The position numbers and the translations under genes are program-made. The notes beneath the pieces were generated by a model, which worked only from the letters and a program-made list of their open reading frames with translations, did not search any database and was not told where the DNA came from. This document shows, piece after piece, positions 26,397 to 35,314 of a stretch of 64,000 nt of DNA. Position 1 is the first letter of the stretch, and every line of letters starts with the position of its first letter. The stretch lies in assembly GCF_041435115.1 (NCBI RefSeq), contig NZ_CP108046.1, positions 9,858,001-9,922,000 on the forward strand, in the 5' to 3' direction. Source of the DNA: Streptomyces sp. NBC_00289 (lineage in GTDB: Bacteria > Actinomycetota > Actinomycetes > Streptomycetales > Streptomycetaceae).

Positions 26397-27692
26397 TTAT
26401 GTGATGCCGTAGAGGGCGAGGACGCGGGGGCGCTCGGTGTGGGCTCGTCGTCCGGCGGCGGTGTTGACGTAGCCGGCGAGCTTGAGCGCGCTGCGGATCA
26501 GGTCGCGGAGGGTAGCGAGTACGGCGGGCGCGTTGCGGGTTCTGACCTGGGACTTGTCCTCGTTGAAAGTGACATCTCGACACCAGTGGACGGTATTTTC
26601 CACGGTCCAGTGCCCGCGAGCCCAGGACGCGATCTCGGCTGCGTTCGCTTCCTCGGCGGGCAGGTCGGTGATGGCGTAGACGGTCTCGCTGGACCATTTT
26701 TTCGCCCCGTAGAGACGGCGTCGGCGCTGGATCCGCAGGACCTGGGCCGCGTGCGGGAAGAGCAGGCCCTCGACGGTGACGACCTGCACGAGCCGCTGCT
26801 CGTGACGGCCGTGGCCCCGGGCGTCGTCGCGGTGGATCACAGGGATCTCCTTCCAGGGCAGGGCGTGGAGTTGACGGGCCTGGCCGCGCTGGTTGTTCTT
26901 GATGGTCAGCAGGTAGTGAGCGCCGCGTTCGCGCAGGTAGATGGCGTGGTCGCGTTGGGCGTGGAGGGCATCGGCGGTAACGACCACCCCCGTGAGATCC
27001 GCGTCGTCGATCTGGTCGAGGAGAGGTGCGAACTCGGGGATTTCGTTGGTCTTCGCGCCGATCTCGCGGGAGGCGAGAGTGACACCGTCGCCGTGACGGA
27101 CGGCGGACAGGACGAAGACGCGGCTGCCGTCCGGGCGCCTCGCGCCGCGCAGGCACTTGCCGTCCACCGCGATCGCCCGCCGCCGGAGCCGTACCGGCTC
27201 GGCGCGGGCGGCCGCCCGGTGAGCCCGGCGCTGTTCACGTTCGGTGCCACCGTCGGGCATCACCGGCTCCGGCCGGCGGGGCTGTGCGGACAGCAGAGGC
27301 CGAAGGTAGTCGTAACCGGCCGCGCCGATCTCACCGGGATCGAGTCGCCCCAGGACGCTGCGCAGGGTTTTCTCGCTCGGCACCCGGTAGCGGCCAAGGA
27401 GTGGGTGGTAGGGCAGGCCGAAGGCGGCCAGTTCCTCCGGCGCCGCACGTCGGCACCACTCCGCCGCCGCGGTGATCGAGTCGTGGCCGGACGGGGTCAT
27501 CGCGCAGACCACCAGGGCCAGCAGCGAGGAGAGCCGGTACCGCACTCCGCAAGCCCCTCTCGGATCGGTGACCGACTCGAACTCGGCGACCAGGCAGCGC
27601 ACTTGCTCCTTGGCGGCACCCTCGCCGAGGGCTTCCAGGCAGGGCGCACAAGGCACGGGGACAGCGACAAGGGATGATGGAGAAACGAACAC
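26397..27692 (-). CDS. ISAs1-family transposase
   Basis: A 431-residue DDE transposase. The N-terminal DDE_Tnp_1-associated domain includes VTDPRGACGVRYRLSSLLAL. The catalytic core has RAIAVDGKCLRGARRPDGSR (first Asp), TGVVVTADALHAQRDHAIYL (second Asp) and SWARGHWTVENTVHWCRDVT (Glu in the YREK-like segment). It starts with GTG 27692, which lies inside the right arm of a long stem-loop, so translation from outside transcripts is probably inhibited. No defects seen. Confidence 0.92.
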   Translation of the reverse strand: MFVSPSSLVAVPVPCAPCLEALGEGAAKEQVRCLVAEFESVTDPRGACGVRYRLSSLLALVVCAMTPSGHDSITAAAEWCRRAAPEELAAFGLPYHPLLGRYRVPSEKTLRSVLGRLDPGEIGAAGYDYLRPLLSAQPRRPEPVMPDGGTEREQRRAHRAAARAEPVRLRRRAIAVDGKCLRGARRPDGSRVFVLSAVRHGDGVTLASREIGAKTNEIPEFAPLLDQIDDADLTGVVVTADALHAQRDHAIYLRERGAHYLLTIKNNQRGQARQLHALPWKEIPVIHRDDARGHGRHEQRLVQVVTVEGLLFPHAAQVLRIQRRRRLYGAKKWSSETVYAITDLPAEEANAAEIASWARGHWTVENTVHWCRDVTFNEDKSQVRTRNAPAVLATLRDLIRSALKLAGYVNTAAGRRAHTERPRVLALYGIT

Positions 27693-27749
27693 GGCACCTT
27701 CGTGGATCTTGCAGCGTAGAGAACTACATGATCCACAGGTGCCGTGTTC
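27687..27749 (-). promoter_or_regulatory. stem-loop hiding the ISAs1 start codon
   Basis: GAACACGGCACCT (27687-27699) pairs perfectly with AGGTGCCGTGTTC (27737-27749), and GTGGATC (27702-27708) with GATCCAC (27730-27736), with a two-base bulge. In the transposase mRNA the 3' arm contains both the AAGG ribosome-binding segment and the GTG start. The second ISAs1 element has an equivalent structure at 39395-39450. Confidence 0.7.
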
Positions 27750-28204
27750 ACCTGCTTCCGGGGCCCACCACCGAGATCAACACCCCAGACCGGGACGATC
27801 CAGGCACTCGCCGGGGCCCTGGGGCCAGGTAGCTGATATCCGCAAGCACAGACGGCGGCCGCCGCAGGTGAGACGGGCGGCGACGTGCAGCAGCCGGTAG
27901 CGGAGCTTTTTCGGCTGGGCAGGCGCGAGTTCGCCGGCCAGCAGCAGGATGCGTGTCCAGGCCAGCAGGTCGATCGCCTTGAGGCTGAGTTCGAGCCAGG
28001 CGGTGTTGATGTGAAAGTCGCGGGAGGGGAAGCGGCCGAAGCCGGTGGTCTTGCCGCACCCGATCTGGTCCTCGACGGTGGCATGCCCGCGGTGACGGGC
28101 CTCCAGAATGATGTCGGCTAACTCATGTTCGCGAAACCGGGCCTCGATGAGCTTGCCCATCTTGCGGATCTGCTCGTTGAGGGCCATCACCTCCTCGGCC
28201 GAGG

Positions 28205-28407
28205 ACGCATCCAAGATCCGGACCGGGCACGGACCGGAGAACATGGCCACTCTGCGCAACCATCAACACCCTCCGCGACGCCGACACCGCAGCATCGCCG
28301 CCGGACTCCGAGAATCTCCTACACGCCGTTCACCCGCCCACTCGACCTGCTCGGACTACCCCTGACCTGCACCGCAACATGATCAACCAGACTTTGAATC
28401 AGCCCTG
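28205..28407 (+). pseudogene. ISAs1-family C-terminal remnant with right end
   Basis: The plus strand reads DASKIRTGHGPENMATLRN, the conserved C-terminus of ISAs1 transposases (compare DASKIRTGHSPENMATLRSF at 38.4 kb), then shifts frame. It ends with a typical ISAs1 terminus, GACTTTGAATCAGCCCTG at 28390-28407. Confidence 0.8.
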
Positions 28408-28494
28408 ACGCTCTGGACAGACCCGATTGAACCTAAAATGCCGAAGTCAGTAAAGGATGCTGCGAGCCGAGACGCCCGAGCATTGCGCTCCGCC

Positions 28495-29655
28495 TAGAGA
28501 TCTTTAAGGGTGTGGGTTACGTGGGGTCGTGACGGCTGTCGTAGGCCGCGCTATGCCGGAGGGATGAGGTATCCCGATGGCGGAGGGCTGACGGCTGAGG
28601 AGCGGGTTCGGCGTGAGCGGGTCCGGTTGGCGGCCGCTGATCTGATCGAGGCGGGGGCCAGTGACCGGGAGGTGGCCCGGCGGTTCAGGGTGACCCGGAT
28701 GTCAGCGAACCGCTGGCGTCGGGGGTTGGCTTCGGGTGGTCGGCAGGCACTGGTCTCCAAGGGCCCGGGCGGTGCCCGCTGCAAGCTTGATGCGCGCCAA
28801 CTGCGTGCGCTGGAAGCGGTGTTGGACGCTGGGCCGGCCGCCGCCGGCTGGAGCGACCAGTGCTGGACTCTGGCGAGGATCGCCGAGGTCGTGCGCCGAC
28901 GGTTCGGCGTGGAGTACACCCTGGCCGGGATGGACCTGCTGCTGCACCGCATCGGCTGGAGCGTGCAGGTCCCCTCCCGCAAGGCCACCGAGCGCGACGA
29001 GGCGAAGGTCGCCGCCTGGAAGGACGAGCAGTGGCCCGTCATAAAAAGACGGCGGCGGACCTGGGCGCCTGGCTCTGCTTCGAGGACGAAGCTGGCCAGG
29101 GGCTGAGGCCGCCCAAAGGCCGAACCTGGGGCCGACGAGGCCACACGCCCGTCGTGCGCGTCACCGCGGCGGGCACCAAGCGCATCTCCATGGCGGCACT
29201 GATCTGCACCAAGTCCGGCCACCGGGCCCGGCTGATCTACCGCATTCATCTCGACCGCGGCCCCGCCAAAGGCCGGCGCAAGGGCTTCACCGAGACCGAC
29301 TACGCTCGCCTGCTCGACGCCGCACACCAGCAACTCGGCGGCCCGATCGTCCTGGTCTGGGACAATCTGAACACGCACGTCAGCCGCACCATGCGGGAGC
29401 TGATCGACGCCCGATTATGGCTGACCGTTTACCAACTCCCCGCGTACGCGCCCGAGTTCAACCCGGTCGAGGGCGTGTGGTCGCACCTGAAGCGGTCCCT
29501 GGCCAACCTCACCAAACACAGCCTCGACCAGCTCACCACGCTGGTGAAGAACCGGCTCAAACGGATGCAGTACCGCCCTGGCCTCATCGACGGCCTCATC
29601 GCCAAGACCGGCCTCGACTTCCAACCGCCGTAACCTCGGCGATTGAAGATCTCTA
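28495..29655 (+). mobile_element. IS630-family element, identical copy B
   Basis: The same element as at 23591-24751 in direct orientation, with TA at both ends and the same inverted termini. It lies next to host-like DNA upstream of the ECF sigma factor gene. Confidence 0.92.
28564..29633 (+). CDS. IS630-family transposase, OrfA/OrfB with -1 frameshift (copy B)
   Basis: Translates exactly as copy A: OrfA 28564-29106 and OrfB in the -1 frame to 29633, joined at the A-run near 29040-29054. All three catalytic segments are present. The lack of any difference between the copies points to very recent transposition or gene conversion. Confidence 0.9.
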
Positions 29656-29682
29656 GCTAGTCGATCAAGGACACTCGTAGAG

Positions 29683-29699
29683 TGAGTACAGTTTACTCA
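29683..29699. promoter_or_regulatory. possible operator upstream of the ECF sigma gene
   Basis: TGAGTA and TACTCA form a perfect inverted repeat around CAGTT, about 250 bases upstream of the sigma factor start in unusually AT-rich sequence that also holds TATAAA near 29746. Regulator unknown. Confidence 0.3.
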
Positions 29700-29945
29700 T
29701 CCGTTCCAGGTCACGGAGGTGATCAAGTGAAGATTACTCAAATGGTATAAAGCTGTGTAGGTAACAGGTATGCACCAGGATCTACTTGATTCATTCCCCT
29801 CCCTTCTTCAGTGGCGGAGAAGAGGTAAGTCCGGCGCCTAGTGCGCGAAAAGACGTTCATGCACTCTATGGGCACGTATGGAGCTGCGACGCCTTTCACC
29901 GGACCGTATCGCTGCCTACACAACTGCCAGAAAGGAGCGAGTGCC

Positions 29946-30530
29946 ATGGCGCTCGAAGCTAGTGCAACTGCATCTCAATACGACGCGAATGCAGTTCGAA
30001 CGGGTGATTCTGGTGCAGACTTCATGGTCCGTCTGTACGGGCAACACGCTGCCGCACTTGCGGCATTCGTGCTTCGCTTGGTGGCTGGGGACCGACAACG
30101 CGCTGAAGATGTGGTGCAGGAGACAATGATTCGCGCATGGAACCATAAAAGTCATCTTCATCCAGAAATCTCGTCCTTGCGGCCGTGGCTGGTAACCGTT
30201 GCTCGGCGTATCGTCATTGACGACTTCCGTAGTCGGCAGACGCTACATGAGGTTGGCTCGAAGCCTTTGGAAAACCAGCGTGCAGCAGACGACAACAATC
30301 GCATCTTGCTGCTAGCTGTACTGTCCGACGCTCTCGCCGCTATTTCCCCTGCGCATCAGCGCATCCTCGCTGAGACATATTTCAAAAGCGCTAGGCCCGT
30401 GGACGTCGCCAAATCACTCGGAATACCGGCTGGTACTGTGCGTTCTCGCACCTTTTATGCCCTGCGTTCCCTGAAGCTTGCACTCGAAGAGCGAGGTTTG
30501 ACGTACGAGCTATTGCGTGATGCCGAATGA
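29946..30530 (+). CDS. ECF-family RNA polymerase sigma factor
   Basis: A 194-residue group 4 sigma factor. Region 2 is MVRLYGQHAAALAAFVLRLV, then AEDVVQETMIRAWNHKSHLH and LRPWLVTVARRIVIDDFRSR. Region 4 is AISPAHQRILAETYFKSARP and VAKSLGIPAGTVRSRTFYAL. It resembles the SigK/SigL-like Streptomyces group, usually cotranscribed with a zinc-binding anti-sigma factor. ATG 29946 has AAAGGAG nine bases upstream; the longer upstream frame lacks a ribosome binding site. Codon use is less GC-rich than in the IS genes, so this is older host or island DNA. The following gene was destroyed by an IS630 insertion. Confidence 0.93.
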   Translation: MALEASATASQYDANAVRTGDSGADFMVRLYGQHAAALAAFVLRLVAGDRQRAEDVVQETMIRAWNHKSHLHPEISSLRPWLVTVARRIVIDDFRSRQTLHEVGSKPLENQRAADDNNRILLLAVLSDALAAISPAHQRILAETYFKSARPVDVAKSLGIPAGTVRSRTFYALRSLKLALEERGLTYELLRDAE

Positions 30531-30555
30531 AACGCCCGGAAGAGATATATTGACC

Positions 30556-30654
30556 ATGTCGGATAGATGCGCTGCTCTGTACGACTACTCGGCGCGATTG
30601 CAAGCTGCGGGGTCGTGCGGCTCAACTTGGCGTTTACTGACGTTGTCGCCGTGA
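30556..30654 (+). pseudogene. truncated gene after sigma factor (possible anti-sigma start)
   Basis: A frame starts at ATG 30556 (MSDRCAALYDYSARLQAAGS), 25 bases past the sigma stop, but runs into the IS630 end at 30635 and stops at 30654. The position fits an anti-sigma gene, whose N-terminus usually has a Cys/His pair, but too little remains to identify it. Confidence 0.35.
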
Positions 30655-30957
30655 TGTCGTCAAGGTGAGTCCGGTTTCGACGCGGCATCCGTTGATGAGG
30701 TTGCTGCGGTACTGGATCTGGCGGAGACCGCGCCGGAGCGTGCTGATGAGGTGGTCTGGGTCGGTGAAGGTGGTGTTGGGGGTGTTGATGAACTCCCGCA
30801 GTCGGCGGTCCTTGTGGACGTTGAGGTTGTCCCACACGAGCACAATGGGTGCGCCGAGCTGCTGGTGTGCGGCGATGAGCAGGTCGCGGTAGTCGGTCCA
30901 GGTGAAGCTGCGTCTGCCGCCGCGTTTGTGATCGAGATGCCGTTTGGGCCGGTAGAT

Positions 30958-32773
30958 GACCCTGATGGTTAATTCGTGCGGCTGAGGGTGCTGGTGGGAG
31001 TGGGTGGGCAGGCTCCTCCTGTGCCGGGAGGGTCCGGCCGGGGAGGGGCTCGTTTTGTCGATGTCGCCGCGGTCGTGGCCGGAACCGTCGCCGGAGATCG
31101 CTGCGGCGGTGCGGAAGATATACGCGCGTAAGGAGCCGCCGCTCGCGGTGGCGATCCGGGACCAGTTGCCCGAGGTGTTCCCGGACACGGAGTTCTCCGG
31201 TGCGTTCGGTGCACGGGGCCGACCGGCACTCTCGCCGGGCCTGCTGGCGCTGGTCACGGTGCTGCAGATGGTGGAGAACCTCACCGACCGGCAGGCCGCC
31301 GATGCCGCCCGCAAGGACCTCACCTGGAAATACGCGCTCGGGCTCGGCCTGGCGGACGAGGGGTTCGACGCGTCGGTGTTGTCGGAGTTCCGCACCCGGG
31401 TGGTCGAGCACGGCCTGGAGGAGCGGGCCTTGGACCTGCTGCTGGCCGCGTTGAAGGAGAAGGGCCTGGTCAAGCCGGGCGGGAAGCAGCGGACAGACTC
31501 CACTCACGTGATCAGCGCGGTGCGGGACATGAACCGCCTGGAGTTGGCCGGTGAGAGTGTGCGGGCCGTGCTGGAGGCGCTTGCGGCCGCGGCACCGGGC
31601 TGGCTCGCCACGGTCGTGGACGTCGAACCATGGTCCAGGCGTTATGCGGCCCGGGTCGGTTCCTGGCGGCTGCCCGTCACCGCGTCCAAGCGCGCCGACC
31701 TGGCCGTCGCGTTCGGAACGGATGCGGTCACACTGCTGGAAGCGGTCTACCGCGCCGACGTGCCGGGATGGCTGCGCGAGCTGCCCGCGGTGCAGGTCTT
31801 GCGGACCGTACTGGTGCAGAACTACCAGGTCACCGACACCCCCAGAGGACGGGAGGTGCGGCGGCGGGCGGCGGACGAGGACGGTCTCCCGCCGGCCAGA
31901 GTCCGTCTCGGCTCTCCGTACGACACCGACGCCCGCTGGGCGGCCAAGGGCGAGGACTTGTTCTGGCTGGGATACAAGATCCACCTGTCCGAGACCTGTG
32001 ACGACGATGATGGCGACAACCGCGCCCCGAACCTGGTCACGAACGTGGCCACGACCGATGCCACCGTGCCGGACGCGTCGATGACCGAGCCGATCCACCA
32101 GACCCTGGCCGGCCGGAAACTGGCTCCGGGCGAGCACTACGTCGACTCCGGCTATCCCTCCGCGGCGCTTGTCGCCTCCTCGCTCAAGGACTTCGGCACC
32201 GTGCTGATCAGCCCGCTGTTGGGCGACTGCTCGCCCCAGGCCAGAGCCGGTGCCGGCTACGACCGGGCCGCGTTCGCCATCGACTTCGAACAGCAGAACG
32301 CCGTCTGCCCGCAGGGCCGCACCAGCTCGTCCTGGAGCCCCTGCACCCAGCGCGGCACCGACGCCGTGGTCATCAAGTTCGCCAAGACCACCTGCCAGCC
32401 GTGCCCGGCCCGGGGCCGGCGCACCACCTCGAAGGCCGGATACCGGCAGCTCACCGTCCTGCCCCGCCAACTCCACGAGCTCCAGCACACCGCCCGCCTC
32501 GCCCAGGCCACCCGTGACTGGCAGCACGAATACCGACGACGAGCAGGCGTCGAGGGCACCATCCGCCAGGCCGTCGCGGTCACCGGCACCGCCGTGCCCG
32601 CTACCGCGGCCTGGCCCGGACGCACCTCGAGCACGTCTACTCGGCCGTCGCTCTCAACCTCATCCGACTCCACGCCTGGTGGAACGGCCACCCCATGGAC
32701 CGGACCAGGACCAGCCACCTCGCCCGCCTCGAACTCGCCCTCGCGGCTTGACCCCGAATTAACCATCAGGGTC
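30958..32773 (+). mobile_element. IS1182-family element, copy 1
   Basis: A 1816-bp element with inverted ends GACCCTGATGGTTAATTCG and an exact 6-bp target duplication GTAGAT (30952-30957 and 32774-32779). A near-identical copy of the same length lies inverted at 56381-58196. Confidence 0.95.
31061..32751 (+). pseudogene. IS1182-family transposase with one-base deletion near the C-terminus (copy 1)
   Basis: A DDE transposase: RGRPALSPGLLALVTVLQMV and RQAADAARKDLTWKYALGL at the N-terminus, then KQRTDSTHVISAVRDMNRLE (first Asp), GEHYVDSGYPSAALVASSLK and RRAGVEGTIRQAVAVTG (C-terminal Glu region). After VTG near 32590 the frame is wrong; the -1 frame gives the expected ending RRARYRGLARTHLEHVYSAV and stops at 32751. 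There is no slippery motif, so this is a deletion. The other copy has the same deletion, so at least one of them moved after it arose. ATG 31061 follows GGGAGGGG; GTG 31004 is possible. Confidence 0.88.
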
Positions 32774-32815
32774 GTAGATCAGGCGTGAGCGTTCACCGTT
32801 CTTGTAGCAGGTCAG

Positions 32816-34440
32816 CGGTCCAGCGCACCGTCGGTGCGCGCCGGGGGCGTGGTAAATCCTGTGGCGCGCGCTGGGGTGCTTCCGTCTGCCTCTGACGCGG
32901 GCTGATACCGCTACGGGACGCTGGTGGGGTTCGTTCCGGCCGAAACCGAATGCTCTGTGATGCCGGTGAGCTCGCAGGTCAGCGTGGTGCTGGGGGCCGT
33001 CCACGGGAACCGTGGAGTGTTGCTGCGAGCACGTGCGTCAGAATTCCTGATTCACCTTGGTCCCCCCGGAACGGCGTACCACTCGGCCGTTGAGGGAGGG
33101 ACAGGGACGTGGATGTGCTGCACGAGCGCTGCGCCGGTGTGGACATCAGCAAGAAGGATGCCAAGGCGTGTGTCCGCACCCCGAGTACCAAGCGGCGGGG
33201 GGCCTTCGCGACCGAGACCACGACGTGGGGTTCGACGACGAACGCGGTGCTCGCCCTGCGCGATCACCTGCTCGCCGCCGAGGTCACCCTGGTCGTGATC
33301 GAGGCGACGTCGGACTACTGGAAGCCCTTCTACTACCTTCTGGCCGGGGAGTTGAACGTGATCCTGGTCAACGCGCGGCAGGTCAAGAACCTGCCCGGCC
33401 GCAAGACGGACGTCTCGGATGCGGCCTGGCTGGCCCAGCTCGGTGCGCATGGCCTGGTGCGGGCCTCGTTCGTGCCGCCCCAGCCGGTGCGCGAGCTGCG
33501 AGACCTGACCCGGGCTCGCACCCAGATGACCCGCGAGCGCGGCCAGATCGTGCAGCGGCTGGAGAAGCTGCTGGAGGACACCGGGATCAAGCTGTCCGCG
33601 GTCGCCTCCGACATCATGGGGGTCTCTGGCCGGGCCATGCTCGAAGCCCTCATCGGCGGGGAACGCGGCCCGCAGGTCCTCGCGGAGCTGGCCAAACGCA
33701 AGCTCCGCAACAAGATCCCCGAGCTGACCGAGGCGCTGACCGGACGCTTCCGCAGCCACCATGCCTTCCTGGCCCGGCTGCACCTGGACCACTACGACCA
33801 GCTCACCGACGCGATCCGGCAGCTGGACGAGCGGATCGAGGGGGCGATGGCTCCCTTTCGTCCCTCGCTCGACCTCCTCGACACCATCCCCGGGATCAAC
33901 CGGGCCGTCGCCGAGGTGATCATCGCGGAGACCGGCGGGGACATGAGCCGGTTCGCCTCCGCCAGGCACCTCGCGTCCTGGGCCGGCGTCTGCCCAGGCC
34001 ACCACGAGTCCGCCGGCCGAACCAAGAGCACCAAAGTCCGACCCGGCATCCCTATCTCAAAGGCGCCCTCGGACTCGCCGCACTCGGCGCGGTGAGAACC
34101 AAGGACACCTACCTGCAGGCCCGTTACAAGCGGCTCACCGCCCGCCGCGGCCCGATGCGAGCCTTGGTCGCCGTCGAGCACTCGATCATCACCGCGATCT
34201 GGCACATGCTCACCGACAACGTCACCTACCACGAGCTCGGCGGCACCTACTTCGCCCAGCGCGACCCCGAACGCGCCACCCGCCGCGCGATCAGTGCGCT
34301 CAATCAGCTCGGCTACACCGTCACCCTCAACCCGCTGGAAGGCGCGGCCTGACCGACCCGCACCCAGACACCCGGCGAGCGCCACAGCCACCGGGCACCC
34401 AGCCCTGCCTACCCCCACCCTGACCTGCTGCTATTTACGC
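32816..34440 (+). mobile_element. IS110-family element in IS630
   Basis: A 1625-bp element deduced from the exact break and resumption of the IS630 OrfB reading frame. GTCAG is present on both sides (32811-32815 and 34441-34445). There are no long inverted repeats, as usual for IS110. Confidence 0.85.
33109..34352 (+). pseudogene. IS110-family transposase with late frameshift
   Basis: A DEDD-type recombinase. The N-terminal RuvC-like domain has CAGVDISKKDAKACVRTPST (first Asp), VVIEATSDYWKPFYYLL (Glu) and LPGRKTDVSDAAWLAQLGAH (Asp pair). The C-terminal Tnp_2 domain has LDTIPGINRAVAEVIIAETG, then WAGVCPGHHESAGRTKSTK with the catalytic serine. At about 34045 one C is missing from the codon set for NPYLKGALG, so HPYLKGALGLAALGAVRTKD to the stop at 34352 is in another frame. 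Otherwise intact. Confidence 0.88.
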
Positions 34441-34537
34441 GTCAGAGCGGCGATGGAGAAGCGGCGCTGGGAGCGTCCCCGGACCCGGGTGACGGGTGTG
34501 TGTCCGCGCCGGGCCCAGGTCCGTGCGGTGGGCGGCG

Positions 34538-35077
34538 TCATCGAGAAGCCGGCTTCGTCTTCGAAGCACAGCCAGGCGTCGAGCACCGCCACGGACCTTC
34601 CACCTGCGGCCAGGCCTCCTTCACCCAGCCCGCTACGGCCTCCTCGTCGCGCTCGATGGCGCGGCGGGCCGGGACCTGGTGGCTGAAGCCGTGCCGGTGC
34701 AGCATCTGCGCGATCGCCGACAGCGTCATGCTCTTGTGGAACCGGCGCCCGATCAGCGTCTTGATCCGCGCCAGCGTCCAGGTCTGGTCCGGCCAGCCGT
34801 GCGCGACCGGCCCTTTGGCAAGCTCCTGCTCGAGCACGGTGAACAGGGCCTCACTCAGCTTGGGCCGTGACACCGGTCCGGCAGACCGCAGCCCCTCGGT
34901 GCCGGCGTCGTGCCAGAATCGGCGCCAGCGCTGCACCGAGCGCACACTCACCCGTAAGTCCTTGGCGACCTGGGCGTTGGAAGCGCCCGCAGCGAATCGC
35001 TCCGCGGCCTCCAGCCGGATCCGCTCGCGAAACGCCTGCCGTCCAGGCGTCAGCCCACCACCCTGCGGATATCTCAC
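34538..35077 (-). CDS. IS630-family OrfA (HTH domain)
   Basis: A 179-residue N-terminal half of the IS630 transposase: NAQVAKDLRVSVRSVQRWRR, then WTLARIKTLIGRRFHKSMTL and VPARRAIERDEEAVAGWVKE. It is intact itself, but its OrfB partner is broken by two other elements, so the transposase cannot be made here. It overlaps OrfB at about 34600 as in the other IS630 copies. Confidence 0.85.
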   Translation of the reverse strand: MRYPQGGGLTPGRQAFRERIRLEAAERFAAGASNAQVAKDLRVSVRSVQRWRRFWHDAGTEGLRSAGPVSRPKLSEALFTVLEQELAKGPVAHGWPDQTWTLARIKTLIGRRFHKSMTLSAIAQMLHRHGFSHQVPARRAIERDEEAVAGWVKEAWPQVEGPWRCSTPGCASKTKPASR

Positions 35078-35144
35078 ACCACCGGCATACCGCGACGATC
35101 ACACATCGTCAGCCCCCAACGACATCACGCCGCAAAGGTCAGTA

Positions 35145-35314
35145 ACGTCCGCCCGGGGTCAGCTCGTTGAGCTGACGCCGGGCTTCGCCGCTCTGCCGAC
35201 AGCAGAGCGGCCTTTGCGTGATCATGTCTTCTCGCTGAAGTCGACATTGATCACAACAAAGGCCGTTGGGGTGAGTCTGCTGCATGATGCCGCCCGCGTC
35301 GAGTCCTGACCGTG
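35145..35314. other. non-coding segment with perfect hairpin
   Basis: GTCAGCTC and GAGCTGAC (35158-35165 and 35169-35176) form a perfect 8-bp stem with a 3-base loop at the left edge of the next transposase region, probably part of that element's end. No gene seen. Confidence 0.4.

Larger units (their letters stand above)
26361..27821 (-). mobile_element. ISAs1-family insertion sequence, copy 1
   Basis: A 1461-bp element with inverted repeats of about 36 bp that begin CAGGGCCCCGGCG at both ends. The 10-bp target duplication GGGCCAGGTA is exact at 26351-26360 and 27822-27831. It is inserted in the tail of an IS1380 transposase and looks complete. Confidence 0.92.
26130..28195 (-). pseudogene. 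IS1380-family transposase C-terminus, split by ISAs1
   Basis: On the minus strand, 28195 to about 27832 encodes LNEQIRKMGKLIEARFREHE, ARHRGHATVEDQIGCGKTTG and LLHVAARLTCGGRRLCLRIS. After the ISAs1 element the C-terminal tail continues from 26350 down, with frame damage. The 5' half is missing: at about 28200 it joins an ISAs1 fragment of the opposite strand. Confidence 0.8.
30640..34600 (-). pseudogene. IS630 OrfB in three pieces
   Basis: Read on the minus strand, about 34600-34441 encodes [20 protein letters not shown], then RFSIAAL. The gene resumes at 32815-32774 with LTCYKNGERSRLIY and again from 30957 with RPKRHLDHKRGGRRSFTWTD and [21 protein letters not shown] frameshift then precedes the C-terminus. 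The joints at IS110 and IS1182 fit to the base once the GTCAG and GTAGAT repeats are merged. Confidence 0.88.
30635..35144 (-). mobile_element. IS630-family element carrying nested IS110 and IS1182
   Basis: The ends share TTACTGAC and GTGATGTCGT in inverted orientation (starting at TA 30635 and ending at TA 35143-35144). The transposase is on the minus strand. IS110 (32816-34440) and IS1182 (30958-32773) both lie inside its orfB. It is inserted just after the ECF sigma gene. Confidence 0.85.

Noticed and set aside
26196..27677. 493-codon plus-strand frame
   Set aside because: Mirror of the ISAs1 transposase on the opposite strand.
32580..32751. Programmed frameshift in IS1182
   Set aside because: The joint GGCACCGCCGTG has no slippery sequence and looks like loss of one base from an ATCC-type codon pair.
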